A stretch of DNA of 24,753 bases from Chromera velia (lineage: Eukaryota; Sar; Chromeraceae). Where the stretch lies: NCBI GenBank assembly GCA_018398765.1, contig JAHBMJ010000614.1:19448-44200 (forward strand). The letters run 5' to 3'. The notes below the pieces were generated by a model, which was not told the DNA's origin, ran no database searches, and saw only the letters and a list, made by a program, of their open reading frames with translations. Made by a program: the position numbers and the translations under genes. Shown here piece by piece: positions 1 through 9,649 of this stretch (position 1 is the first letter of the stretch; every line of letters begins with the position of its first letter).

Positions 1-599
1 TCATTGCATTCATAGCCTTGTCAGAATCCCGTAACGATCATTGCCTCATTCGACCACTATTCACGATTACTTTGCATATTCCTTTTGGTTGTATTTAAAC
101 CAACGGAACTGTCTGATAGGTCTTTTATCATCGATCTTTCCTTTTACTATGTGATTGGGTGCAGAACGCGTTTTTGTCTCTGGACATATCCTCAAATCTG
201 CTGGTTAGCCCTCACGTTCCATCCAACCCTCATTGGCCAGATTTGTTTCTTTTCTTTTTCATGACAAATCCATCTGTATCATCCGCATGCATGATTGCTT
301 GGACATATCCTCCATTTTTAAAGTACCTTCTGCAGAAGTTTTCTACTGCAGGCTGTCCTTTCAGTTTTGCTCTACAATCCAAAAGATTCTTGTGTTTTCT
401 CAAGATAGCCTTCTTCTGCAATCCTTTTTTGACACTGATTAGAAAAAGTTCTGGTGCTTGCCTTGCTCGCTGCCTTGCTGTCTTTCGTTCTTCATGCATG
501 CCTACCTGCCTGTGTGCGTCTAAGCTTCCTACTATTTCTCTCTTCCTGCCTCCCAATGTTTTGTCTGCGCTATTTACTTTCTCTCGATCTGGATTGCAG
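1..599. other. No supported gene; possible upstream intron
   Basis: The stretch is pyrimidine-rich on the plus strand and ends in a good splice acceptor (ggattgcag, ending at 599) directly before the exon that opens at 600. Short open frames occur on both strands but show no recognisable motif or composition. A short direct repeat (ggacatatcctc) occurs near 182 and 301. I read the region as probably intronic for the gene that follows; earlier exons are either outside the window or not recognisable. Confidence 0.4.
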
Positions 600-1855
600 G
601 AGTGCGATGCAGCGATCGATCCTCGTGATCCGAATCTCCAAAAGAGACGCCATCGCTGAAATCTCCAACCAGACGCTGCTCACTGAGGCACTCACCTTCT
701 CTGCCCAGATTCTTCTCTCCCTCTACTTTGCGCTCCTTCTGAATCTCGGCACGATTCTGGTTGGGGAGACAGACGATCGCCACATAAACAGACGGCCGGC
801 GGAGGTCAACACCGCTCCTGAGGGATTTGGTCTTTCTGGGTATGGAGACTTGGAGGCCTTTGCAGCAGCTGCGTTTATGAAATCTCTTTTGGTGTCTCTC
901 TCCGTCTCCATTCTCTTTGCCGTTTCTGTCAGGCCTGTACTGTTGTCCATCTGGAGTCCCAAGAGTACCTACGGTCGGGTCACACTTGACAGACTGATCT
1001 GGAAAGGCAAAAAAGAAAGTGACAAGCAAAGCCAAAAGAAGCTTGTCATTTCGAAGATGCAAGAGGAAAACATTCCAGAAGCTGTGAAAGATAAAGTGGC
1101 AGTTGTCAATCTCGATGATGAAGAGACTGAGACGGGACCAACTCAGTATCACAGGGAGAGACGGATGTCGGTACTGGCGAAACCTCCCGAGATGAGTCTG
1201 AAGGGAATCAAATACTACAATTTCGGTGAAGGACTCTCGCCCTCGTCCATCCGCGCTCAGGTGCCTCGATGGCTGAGTGCGTATGTGTACATTCAGTGCC
1301 ATCGTCGGGAAGTGTTTGCCCAGCGATGTCTCTTCGGTCTGGTTTTCTTTCTGTTATTTTTCCCCATCTTCCTTTTCATTCTAATTGGCTTCGACAAGAA
1401 GAACTTCACTCTCAGGCACAAGTAGTTTGTTCTGAGGGAGTATCTGCTCTGCAATCTGCTCATCCTGTCATTTGCCGTCGCCATGCCAGTACTCTGGGGG
1501 TTCCTCCAGGGCTCCGCTGTCTGGTTAGTCTATTCACTGAAGCGTTCTTTCAAACTTCATGGAGATGACAAAGTCTTTTGATGACATGTCTATATGACCT
1601 TCGACTAAGAGCTCTCATTTCTGCATATTCAATCGGCTTCACCAAAGCAAAATGTAGAGGACAGTCTCTCTTTGCCTCCGTGTTCATTGAGTTCTGCCCG
1701 CCACCCCTCGGTTGCTTCGCTTCAATTTTGGATGCATCAAATTAGACATGTAACCACGCGTGCATGTGCAGGTTGAGCTGCCGGTATAGATTCCTGGACT
1801 TTTTGATCAACGTCTGTCCGTCCATGGTGATGTTCCCAGAACTCACCAAGGGAAG
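600..1855 (+). CDS. Unidentified multi-pass membrane protein, partial, possibly broken
   Basis: An open frame runs from an acceptor at 599 to an in-frame TAG at 1423-1425. The same frame resumes at once (FVLREYLLCNLL...) and stays open to TGA 1579-1581. Visible parts are a hydrophobic helix (SAQILLSLYFALLLNLGTIL), a hydrophilic stretch, a second helix (MKSLLVSLSVSILFAV), a charged loop of about 110 residues, a Phe/Leu-rich helix before the TAG, and a further helix after it. A donor gttagt at 1524 joins in phase (TG|G, Trp) to an exon 1772-1855 that continues with FLDFLINVCPSMVMF and ends at a gtctgt donor. The first Met inside the exon is at 607, but an upstream exon is likelier. The order of helices, loop and Trp-Leu segment loosely recalls the part of PKD1-type polycystins between the PLAT and channel domains. 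That is a guess. The C-terminus is not found. Confidence 0.45.
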
Positions 1856-2359
1856 GTCTGTCGATTCATTCATCGTCTGGTTGGTTGCATGTTTTTTTTT
1901 TTTTCCGTCGTCTGGTTGGTTGCCTATATGGTTGATATGCAAAGAGTGACCACAGTCCTTTGCCTGACTGCATGCAAGGGGAGGGGCAGTCCCTTTGGCT
2001 GCATTGAGTTTATGGGCACTTCGTGAGTGTTGCCTCCAATGCGTTTCCGTGGTGTTCAATACTCACAAGAGTGTGTTTTTGATGAGTCTATTTGCCCTGC
2101 GGGGCTCTTCCTACCTTTCTAGTCGTGATGCAACGGCAGGTTTTTTGCATAATATCCAATGTATCCAGGAACCTTTCATCAATCCGCAGACATCTCAGCA
2201 TTCGCATTTGACACCTTGTCCGGAGGGGGGCTCAAATCAAGTTTCTTTGCAGTAGTGGATAGCCACTCACTTCCTTTCCTTCAGAGGTGTTGTGCATGCA
2301 TGGTGAACCTGAGTTTGTCTTGGTGACATTTGTGTGCGTGAGTGAGTATGCATGCGTGC
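1856..2359. other. No supported gene
   Basis: This lies downstream of the last plausible exon of the membrane-protein gene. A 14-15 bp direct repeat (cgtctggttggttgc) near 1879 and 1909 flanks a T12 run. The open frames lack any recognisable feature. Later exons of the upstream gene could lie here or in the gap, but I cannot place them. Confidence 0.4.
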
Positions 2360-2419
2360 ATACACACACACACACATACACACACACACACAGAGAGAGA
2401 GAGAGGGGGGGGGGGGGGG
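2360..2419. repeat. (AC)n-(AG)n-G microsatellite at the left gap edge
   Basis: Alternating AC dinucleotides pass into AG dinucleotides and then into a run of more than ten G that ends at the undetermined bases. The peptides read through it (THTHTH, RERERE) are artefacts of the repeat. Confidence 0.95.
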
Positions 2420-2711
2420 NNNNNNNNNNNNNNNNNNNNNNNNNNNNNNNNNNNNNNNNNNNNNNNNNNNNNNNNNNNNNNNNNNNNNNNNNNNNNNNNN
2501 NNNNNNNNNNNNNNNNNNNNNNNNNNNNNNNNNNNNNNNNNNNNNNNNNNNNNNNNNNNNNNNNNNNNNNNNNNNNNNNNNNNNNNNNNNNNNNNNNNNN
2601 NNNNNNNNNNNNNNNNNNNNNNNNNNNNNNNNNNNNNNNNNNNNNNNNNNNNNNNNNNNNNNNNNNNNNNNNNNNNNNNNNNNNNNNNNNNNNNNNNNNN
2701 NNNNNNNNNNN
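2420..2711. other. Assembly gap of 292 N
   Basis: The undetermined bases are bounded on both sides by G runs that continue into GA microsatellite. The true length is unknown. Confidence 0.99.
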
Positions 2712-2722
2712 GGGGGGGGGGA

Positions 2723-2758
<36 letters not shown>
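2712..2758. repeat. G-run and (GA)n microsatellite at the right gap edge
   Basis: Nine or ten G are followed by about 20 GA dinucleotides. A TGCATGCATGCATG block follows immediately at 2760. Confidence 0.95.
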
Positions 2759-2759
<1 letters not shown>

Positions 2760-3012
2760 TATGCATGCATGCATGGATACATGCAGGCATCTGACTCCGG
2801 GGAAGGACGTGGTGAAGAATCTCGACGGCGCTCCGACAGCAGACTGGGTATTTCCCCAACCATTCCCCATCGGGTGATGCATAGATCCACTAACTTCTTC
2901 TACTGTTGTTTGACTAAGGGGTCGGAGGATTAGGGGGGGGAATGAATGCTGTGCCAAGGGTTTATCACTTAATCCGAAGCACCGAAAAGCTTCCACAGGC
3001 TTTAAAAAAAAA

Positions 3013-3131
3013 AGGGAAGGAAGAAAGGAAAGAACAAACGAACGAATGAACGAACGAACGAACGAAAGAAAGAAAGAACGAACGAACAAACGAACGAACG
3101 AAAGAAAGAAAGAAAGAAAGAAAGAAAGAAA
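3013..3131. repeat. (GAAC)n/(GAAA)n tetranucleotide microsatellite
   Basis: Blocks of GAAC and GAAA tetranucleotides alternate over about 120 bp. The minus-strand frame rich in SFVRSFIRS is a translation of this repeat and not a gene. Confidence 0.95.
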
Positions 3132-3444
3132 TTTGTGAGAGTTTATAAGAGTGGGTTCAAAGCAGTCGGTCGTTTGACGGCCCGAGAGAATCGACTCTTC
3201 TTACTCGAAAAAGATTCAGCCATCAAGGGAAGAATTAAGGCAGCCACGGGATTGGAAGAAAAGTCGATGGTCGGATCTATAGGTCATCTTGTTTTTCTCA
3301 ACTCAGTGAAGAAAGAGACGGAAGGGGAGAGGCCTCGGAGACTTTGAGGGGCCATCACACAGAAACCTTCCGGGAGGAGCTTGAGTTTGGAAAGACGTGA
3401 TCGAAAGCACGTGCCCAGAGCAAAACCATACATGGAAGAGACCA
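3132..3444. other. No supported gene
   Basis: A 70-codon plus-strand open frame (3135-3347) exists, but it has no recognisable motif and starts inside the microsatellite edge. It is not supported as coding. Confidence 0.4.
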
Positions 3445-3509
3445 AAAAGCGGGTTGCGCGCCGGTTGCCAAGCGAATGCCCTCCGTCGGAGTTGGCATAC
3501 ACCTTACGC
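3445..3509. repeat. Dispersed repeat module C, copy 1
   Basis: This matches 6540-6611 closely: it starts aaaagcgggttg and ends acaccttac. The second copy carries an 8-bp insertion (gaaggtag-like). It contains the short palindrome ctccgtcggag. Here it is joined almost directly to module A (from 3516), whereas at 6611 it is joined to module D. Confidence 0.85.
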
Positions 3510-3515
3510 AAGCTG

Positions 3516-3844
3516 TGAGGTGATTGCTAGGAAGTATGGGCTTGTGGGGCACTTAATTAGAATTAGCATCGCTTAGCTCGGGCCGGGCCTGCGTGCATGA
3601 GAACGGCATAGCTCGTGGGCGCGCGCGTATAATAACTGATCGATATATGAGCATGCGCAGTGATGCAATCAGTAGATCAAGCATAAGAGTGGGTCTGATT
3701 CCAAGAGTCATCACATGAAGTTTGACTGCCAGACTTATCGACTTCTCCCTCGGAACTTTGTAGACTTTGACAAGGCTTACAGTAGCGCTAGAGTACTCTC
3801 TTCTAGAAGCTACTGTTACTTAAGAGCCTCGTACGCCCCTTACA
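3516..3844. repeat. Dispersed repeat module A, copy 1
   Basis: About 329 bp match 5971-6301 at roughly 95% identity by eye. The repeat begins tgtgaggtgattgc and ends ccccttaca. Near its right end an 8-bp inverted repeat (acagtagc 3779-3786, gctactgt 3809-3816) encloses a perfect palindrome, AGAGTACTCT. No coding frame is shared by the copies, and no terminal inverted repeat or target duplication is visible. The class is unknown; a short non-autonomous element is one possibility. Confidence 0.85.
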
Positions 3845-5906
3845 GTTGGTTTAGCAGAGCTTTTGATTGCACAGGGGTAGACAGTATGACGTGAGATGAA
3901 AGGAAATAGATTGATGAAGACAGGTGGGCTACCCACATGAATCACCAGGTTGTGTAGAGTGTTGTGGCAGCCAGATGATTGAGAGCCTAGAACAGATTAG
4001 ACTCTTTTCAGCTCTGTTGTGTTGTTCCATTCTGTTTTGAATTTTGTGGTGTCCTCGAGGGAAGATGAGGAGCTGAAGAGGTCTGAGAGGTGTTTTTGCT
4101 TTCTACCACTTGTGGTGAGAGAGCAGTATAAACGGAACATTGCTGGAGAAATGGAGGAGAACTTGGAACCGAAAGCAGGGAGAAATAGGGAGAAGTGAGG
4201 GGGAAGATCGATGAGACTCAGTCTGACTTCCAACCCTGATGACGTCATGGAGCACCGGATGCTATTGCCCACTGAGAGAGTGCCCCGATACGGCGGCTGC
4301 GCTTGTATTCATCGGCATCACCAGTGGATTCCTCTAGTGGATTCCTGAAAACCGGGAGAAACCGCTTTTACTTTTGTTTTTGCTGTTTGTGTCTGGGTTT
4401 GGGTGTGTGTGATTTGAAGGGAAGGAAGGCTGGAGTAAGGGTGGAGGTTGGTGTTGTATTGTTACTTTATGGGTTGATCCTTCTGTCTCTCTGAATCTCT
4501 CTGATTGTCTTCTTTCTCCGTTTATGAAATATGAATGGGTGATAGAGATAGTCGGGGAGAAAGGAAAGAAAGAATGATGAAAGAGAGAGACGGGAGCCTT
4601 AATCAAGGCAATGGGGTGAGAGAAAGTGTGTTCTTTTTATCTGTTCTCTAATCTTTCCCTCTATTCGTCTGGGCATAGGAGAACACTGTACAGAAAAGAA
4701 AGAGGGAAAAGAATTGAAAGAAAGATTGAGAAATGAAATAAAGAGAAAAATCAGACACTCTGCAAAGCAAAGAAGAAAAAGAAAGACAGGAGAGAAGGGT
4801 GAGCGAGGGTGAGAGGTCGACACATATGGATTTCCAATGTTCGGTTGATTTCAAGAGTGGTGCGATCTGTGTTAGGACGAACCCAGTATTTGAATACGGA
4901 GTCATGCAGTTCGGGGCCCCTGCAGCTAGGCCGTCGCAGCGGACTGTATTACTTCATTGAATGGTGGGTCCCCTTCAGTCGACTACCATTCACATCGAAC
5001 ATGAGAGCTCGGTCGATTGCCGGGAATGAAGGATTGTGTCGATCTGTGTTGGTTTGTTTGAAAAGAAAGAAGAGAGCTTCACTGAGATTTTTACAGTCAA
5101 AGGGCACACTTTGAGTAATTTTTAGGAGTGTGTGCTTTGTGCTGCTTTCTGTTTTCTGTCTGACTGGATGGTGTTTTGTTAGTAATCTCTGAGACGACTG
5201 TCATGCTCAGTTAGCGTGCAGTCTTTTACAGAACTTTCAAAGCCTCGAGTCTCTTGAGTGCGTGCAGTTGAGCTCCTTATGCTCTGTCTGCGGTCGCTTC
5301 ATATGAGAGAAACCGAGTGTGTGTGCGTTGCTTGGGGAGTGCCCGGAGCGCATACAAGAGTGGCCATATTTTGTCTGCCACCTATATTTATGGCTGGCTG
5401 CATTGCACGATACCTACTCGGTCAAAAGAAGACAAAGGAAGGAAAAATGACGTCCAGTGACTCGAGTCTATCCCATGTCTGCACATGCATTGTGGGCTGG
5501 GTACTGCACGTGCTGTCGTGAAGTCTCCCAGTGAATATCAGTGATTAAGTGAGTCCTTCCAGTGACCCTGAATGGGAAGATTCTGGACAGAGAGAGTCAG
5601 TGTATCCAGTCAGAAATCACTGGAGTCCCCTGAGACAGTCGCACGCATGAATGCCTTGCGTTTGCAATGCATTGGATGCAAAAACCACGTGAATGAATCT
5701 TTGATCTCGCTTATGTATATTTGGAAAGCTTTGGACGCCTTTTGTGTGCTATCTTAGGGATGCCCTCAGATGAGATCGTAGAAGTGCGGATCGATGTCGA
5801 AGCGAGAGAAGACTAGCACAAGGAGAGTCTCAGGCAAGAGTTATTAGTCAGAGTGTCTGAAATTACTTGTTGTATAGATTTTCCCACCCACCCGCCCTGT
5901 GAGCGA
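3845..5906. other. No supported gene; purine-rich interval
   Basis: About 2 kb with only short, feature-poor open frames. The part from about 4540 to 4800 is strongly purine-biased on the plus strand (AGAAA/GAGAG), which makes artificial Ser/Phe-rich frames on the minus strand. Plus-strand frames at 4809-5114 (101 codons) and 5258-5521 (87 codons) have Met starts, but no motif or supporting splice structure. Confidence 0.45.
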
Positions 5907-5984
5907 GCATGTGTGAGGTGATTGCTTGAATTTGAACCAAGCGTGGACGTTGGTCTGGTGGGCGGGCATGTGTGAGGTGATTGC
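5907..5984. repeat. Local direct repeat of the module A left edge
   Basis: The 19-bp string gcatgtgtgaggtgattgc occurs at 5907-5925 and again at 5966-5984, 59 bp apart. The second occurrence opens module A copy 2. It looks like a partial duplication of the element's left end. Confidence 0.8.
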
Positions 5985-6301
5985 CAGGAAGTGTGGGCTT
6001 GTGGGGCACTTAATTAGAATTAGCATCACTTAGCTCGGGCCGGGCCTGCATGCATGAGAACGGCATAGCTCGCGGGTGCGTGCGTATAATAACTGATCGA
6101 TATATGAGCATGCGCAGTGATACAATCAGTAGATCAAGCATAAGAGTGGGTCTGATTCCAAGAGTCATCGAATGAAGTTTGACTGCCAGACTTACCGACT
6201 TCTCCCTCGGAACTTTGTAGACTTTGACAAGGCTTACAGTAGCGCTAGAGTACTCTCTTCTAGAAGCTACTGTTACTTAAGAGCCCCGTATGCCCCTTAC
6301 A
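5971..6301. repeat. Dispersed repeat module A, copy 2
   Basis: Second copy of the module seen at 3516-3844, in the same orientation and with scattered substitutions. The hairpin is conserved (arms 6236-6243 and 6266-6273). It is followed directly by module D, where copy 1 is followed by unrelated DNA. Confidence 0.85.
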
Positions 6302-6402
6302 CAAGCGCACATGCATTTTGAGTGTATGCAGTGCCTGGCTGTAGCAATCAACTTGAATTAAGAATATGCTGGCATGTGTTAACACGGTCTCTGTCAGCAA
6401 GG
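6300..6402. repeat. Repeat module D, copy 1
   Basis: This is similar to 6610-6706. Shared blocks include gtgtatgc, gtagcaat, atgctggcat and ggtctctgtcag. The pair lies on either side of the GAAA microsatellite and module C copy 2. Confidence 0.75.
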
Positions 6403-6406
6403 AATA

Positions 6407-6544
6407 ATGAATGAATGAATGAAAGAAAGAAAGAAAGAAAGAAAGAAAGAAAAAGAAACCAAAAAAGAAAAGAGAGAGAGAGGGGGGGGGAGGGAGAGAG
6501 AGAGAGAAAAAAAAGAAAGAAAGAAAGAAAGAAAGAAAGAAAAG
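6407..6544. repeat. (GAAT)n/(GAAA)n/(GA)n microsatellite
   Basis: GAAT units pass into GAAA, then GA/G runs, then GAAA again. Long open frames on both strands here are repeat translations (Lys/Glu/Arg or Ser/Phe/Leu). Confidence 0.95.
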
Positions 6545-6611
6545 CGGGTTGTGCGCCGGTTGCGAAGGTAGCCAAGCGAATGCCCTCCGTCGGAGTTGGC
6601 AAACACCTTAC
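6540..6611. repeat. Dispersed repeat module C, copy 2
   Basis: Second copy of the module at 3445-3509, with an extra 8 bp near 6563. It ends with the same acaccttac string and passes straight into module D copy 2. Confidence 0.85.
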
Positions 6612-6706
6612 ACGAGCGCGCATGCATCTTCAGTGTATGCGATGCCCGCCCGTAGCAATTAAAAACATGCTGGCATATGTCAGGATGGTCTCTGTCAGAC
6701 AGGAGA
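6610..6706. repeat. Repeat module D, copy 2
   Basis: Diverged direct repeat of 6300-6402, sharing acgagcgc/acaagcgc, gtgtatgc, atgctggcat and ggtctctgtcag. Confidence 0.75.
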
Positions 6707-7598
6707 TAAAAAGGCCGGAGAGCTGGCTTCTTTTCAAATAAACAAGAAGCTTCACTGTTCTACAGTGCATGCTATGACTGAAAGCGTTTTACCATTCAAT
6801 CTATGCAAAAGTTTGCATGCCGTGGTTGGCTAGAGCCTAGACAAGAGCCTAAGTGGTGGTTCTCCGGCTTTAACCATCTCAATTCAATTCAATTCACAAG
6901 GATTGCATACTAAAAATATATAGTAATGATTTGTAGTGGTAATTAATTATATCATCTATTTTATGAGTATCTAGATGGGCATCAAGCTCATTCATTAAAA
7001 TTTTACTTTAATATTATTCCCTTTATATTCTAATATATCCTGGAATGATATTCGAATCTTATGCAATAATCAATAAGACACGAAGTTTTTGTGTATCGAG
7101 TCTGACATTTATTTTTTGGAAAGATCGACAAACCAACTTGAACCTTAAACCTTGAGTGCATGCCCTAGTCCTAGTAGTGTAAATCTAGATTTTAATCCTA
7201 CTTTTGATCAAATTTGATGAAAACCTGGATGAAAACACTGTTAAAGACAGTTTTTTTTAATTTTGTATCTAGTTTTATAAGGTTAGACACAAGGTCAGAC
7301 AACGGCGAGGAATGGTTTTGACGATTATGATTCCATCTCTCTGAAATGAAATCCGACGGGAGATTGGATTCCTCGATGCTTTTCTCTGCAGCTTCTCGAG
7401 CTCCATCCAGGCATGATGATTTAGCAATTTCCGGGGACCAGCACCCACTATGGGCACCTCTCATCGGCTGTCAAACAACCCCACGCGGCACTAGCTCCAC
7501 TCACACCCGCTTGCTCAGCATGCTTTCTACAACCTAATCTACCTGCCGACAAGATTTCAGCCTGTCGCCTCCGCAAACGAATTAATTAATTTCTCTCT
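6707..7598. other. No supported gene; AT-rich tract
   Basis: From about 6880 to 7270 the DNA is markedly AT-rich, with many stops in all frames. No gene is seen. The right end is the 3' flank of the minus-strand TBCA gene; no certain polyadenylation signal is identified. Confidence 0.5.
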
Positions 7599-9232
7599 TC
7601 AGATTTCCTCTTCCTCCACGACTTCGGGAAGTCCCACGGGAAGGTCGGCAAGAAGAATTCGGCAGGCGTTGTCCTGCAGCCGGGCCTCTTTCAGTTCCTC
7701 TGCAAACGAAACACCCTCCGCCGCTTTCCCCTTCTCCGCTTCCCCAGAGGCCGCGGCAGAGTCGGAGGAAGAACCTGCACCCTCACCCCCTTGCTCCCCA
7801 GACCCCTTCTCCTCCTTCAGAAGCATTTCGGACCACTCATCTCTGCACGCAGAGGCAAAAACACCATGAAGTGGCGGCGCGCACAGTTGCGCTTAGAGGG
7901 GTCTTATTGACACTATCAGGCAGTCAGGAGGACCGGAATAGAAAAGGAAAATACCATGTGTGCTGTCACTTCTTTACTTTCAAGAGATTTTCCCCTACCA
8001 CGGCCGAACAGTTCTCAGAAGGCTGACAGTTTGACCACAGCGAGAGCAATTCAAGAATAAAGACCAAAGACCCGGTTGGTGGCACGAGGGAGAAACTTGC
8101 CTTACTGCCAGAATGGACGATGACCGCAAACAAAAAAGGCGGGAATATGAATGCAAAGCGAGAGGGAAAAAGAGAAGAAAGGGAACAAAGCGCTATCAGA
8201 TAGATCGACAGACCTCAAATTGTCTCCAATGAATGCAAACAGCTCGGCATGGCCCGTGCGCAGTCGTCTCTCTGTGTCTGGCAGCATCATTCTGGTCTCT
8301 CCCAGCACGTTTTCCTGCTGCTTGATGTCGTGCTGACAGCTGCCTTCGTCCTGCACGTATCAATATTCACAGGGGCATTTTCTATAAATGCGCCTTGAAG
8401 TAAGGGATTTGAAGGGGACTTCACTCAGTAAAAGAAAAATAATTCAGGTTGAGCCAGAAACAGAGGTCTTCACTCTATTGAGACACCAGGACAGTAAAGG
8501 ATCGCGTGTTGAAAGCAGATAAAAGGGGCCAGAGCACGATAATGTGGAGAGTCACCGTAGAACTTCGAGGAAATGCATGGTTTTTTTTTTGGAGAGAGAA
8601 AACTTGAGTGTTTGAAACGACCCTTGCTTCTGAGGATTCTCGGAAGAAGGGGACGTGAAGTACAAATCAGGGAATCGGATGCCAGAGGCAGAAAAGAAGG
8701 AGCACACAAATGGAAAAGGGAATCAACGTGGAGAAGCCGTAAACCGATGCTCTAGATGCTCACAGCCCTCCCACCACAGAAAGAATGAAGATGCAGGGCC
8801 TCGATGGAATGGAAGAGGGAAGAGGTCGCAAGACACTCGAGGTCTTCGGTGAGTCAAGGGGGGACCCCCTTTGAATCTCCAATACAGCGACAAGGATTTA
8901 CAAGGAAGAGCGGCCCCGTGGAGACGGCATCTTTCACAACAAATAGCTACTACAACAAAGAACGGAATCCCCTCGACCAGCACTCTTATTCAAAAAGAGG
9001 AAAGCGTATGTGAGAAGCCATCCAAGGAGAAGAACAGCAGACGAGTGTCTTACTTGCAAGCACACACGCCAACTAAACTGACCCGCATCTTTTGAATCTT
9101 CTGTCGCATCGTCTCCTCCTCTTTTTTGTAGGCCTCCAGTTCTTTGCGGGTCCTTTTCACAACGCCCACGCGGACCTTCAGCTTCTTCAGCGTGTCCGCC
9201 TGGCCCATTGCCTCCTTTGTTTGTCCAGGCAT
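7599..9232 (-). CDS. TBCA: Tubulin-binding cofactor A (tubulin-specific chaperone A)
   Basis: TBCA is a small helical cytosolic chaperone that captures beta-tubulin in the tubulin folding pathway. Three minus-strand exons join in frame: 9232-9083 (donor GTCAGT), 8350-8214 (acceptor gtgcag, donor GTCTGT) and 7842-7599 (acceptor gtgcag, stop TGA 7601-7599). The product is 176 residues. Family signatures are KVRVGVVKR (19-27), an acidic/Lys helix ending RQKIQKMR, DIKQQENVLGETRMMLPDTERRL (58-80; human TBCA has SRMMIPD.QRRL) and ELKEARL (145-151; human YKEARL). Introns are 732 and 371 nt, phases 0 and 2. Human TBCA is about 108 residues. The excess is mostly a Gly/Glu/Ser/Ala-rich insert at about 107-140 and an acidic C-terminus. 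The start at MPGQ is the longest Met-initiated choice; the Met at 9208 would give an N-terminus nearer the usual length. The gene diverges from CHMP6. Confidence 0.88.
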
Positions 9233-9545
9233 ACTGATCAATTCACTGGTTCTGCTGAAGCCCTTCGTGCGGTTCTGAAAGACAGTCAGGAGGGCGCAAA
9301 TCAAATCGTGTTGCGAGAGGATTTCCGAGGAGACGGAAGGGACTCAAAGTCACTCCTGCTTACTCTCTTTCCCCACACCTCTAAATTGAAGTCCCGACGT
9401 GAAACCAATGACAGTGCCTCTTTTTTGTACCTACTGTGTCCGACTGTCATGGCAGTAAGTGTCGTTTTCTGAGTCTTCTTTAATTTCTGGCTGACCGGTC
9501 ACATTGCTCGCGCATGCTCGCGCGTTCAGTCTGATCATGTCGTTC

Positions 9546-9627
9546 TGCATGCATGCATGCGGCTTTTCGCGGCCCCGCGGGCCCCCCCGCCGCGGGCGGC
9601 CTTGCAGCTAGGGCCGCAATGCATGCA
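9546..9627. repeat. Large GC-rich palindrome with TGCATGC arms
   Basis: The left arm TGCATGCATGCATGCGGC (9546-9563) is mirrored by GCCGCAATGCATGCA (9613-9627). The loop itself holds self-complementary GC blocks (gcggccccgcggg and ccgccgcgggcggc). The whole could form a cruciform or RNA hairpin. TGCATGC is a known cis-motif bound by ApiAP2-type factors in apicomplexans; its use here is inference. Confidence 0.75.
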
Positions 9628-9646
9628 GGCTCCCCCCCCCCCCCCC

Positions 9647-9649
9647 NNN
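9647..9649. other. Three undetermined bases after a C run
   Basis: Three N follow a run of more than ten C, so the length of the homopolymer and of this gap is uncertain. Confidence 0.95.

Noticed and set aside
2232-3089. Long open frames on both strands across the gap
   Set aside because: They are made of N codons and AC, GA, GAAC and GAAA microsatellites.
3284-3552. Minus-strand frame with ANSDGGHSLG, repeated near 6600
   Set aside because: The shared peptide comes from dispersed repeat module C. The frames differ elsewhere and there is no further coding evidence.
3600-3760. Possible tRNA or snRNA gene inside module A (tctgattccaag, gcgcagtg)
   Set aside because: No full cloverleaf, no box B match and no snRNA consensus could be drawn.
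4599-4905. Minus-strand frames with Phe/Ser-rich hydrophobic stretches
   Set aside because: The plus strand is purine-rich low-complexity DNA here, which produces such frames by composition alone.
6348-6741. Open frames rich in Lys/Glu/Arg (plus) and Ser/Phe/Leu (minus)
   Set aside because: They are translations of the GAAA/GA microsatellite and the flanking repeat modules.
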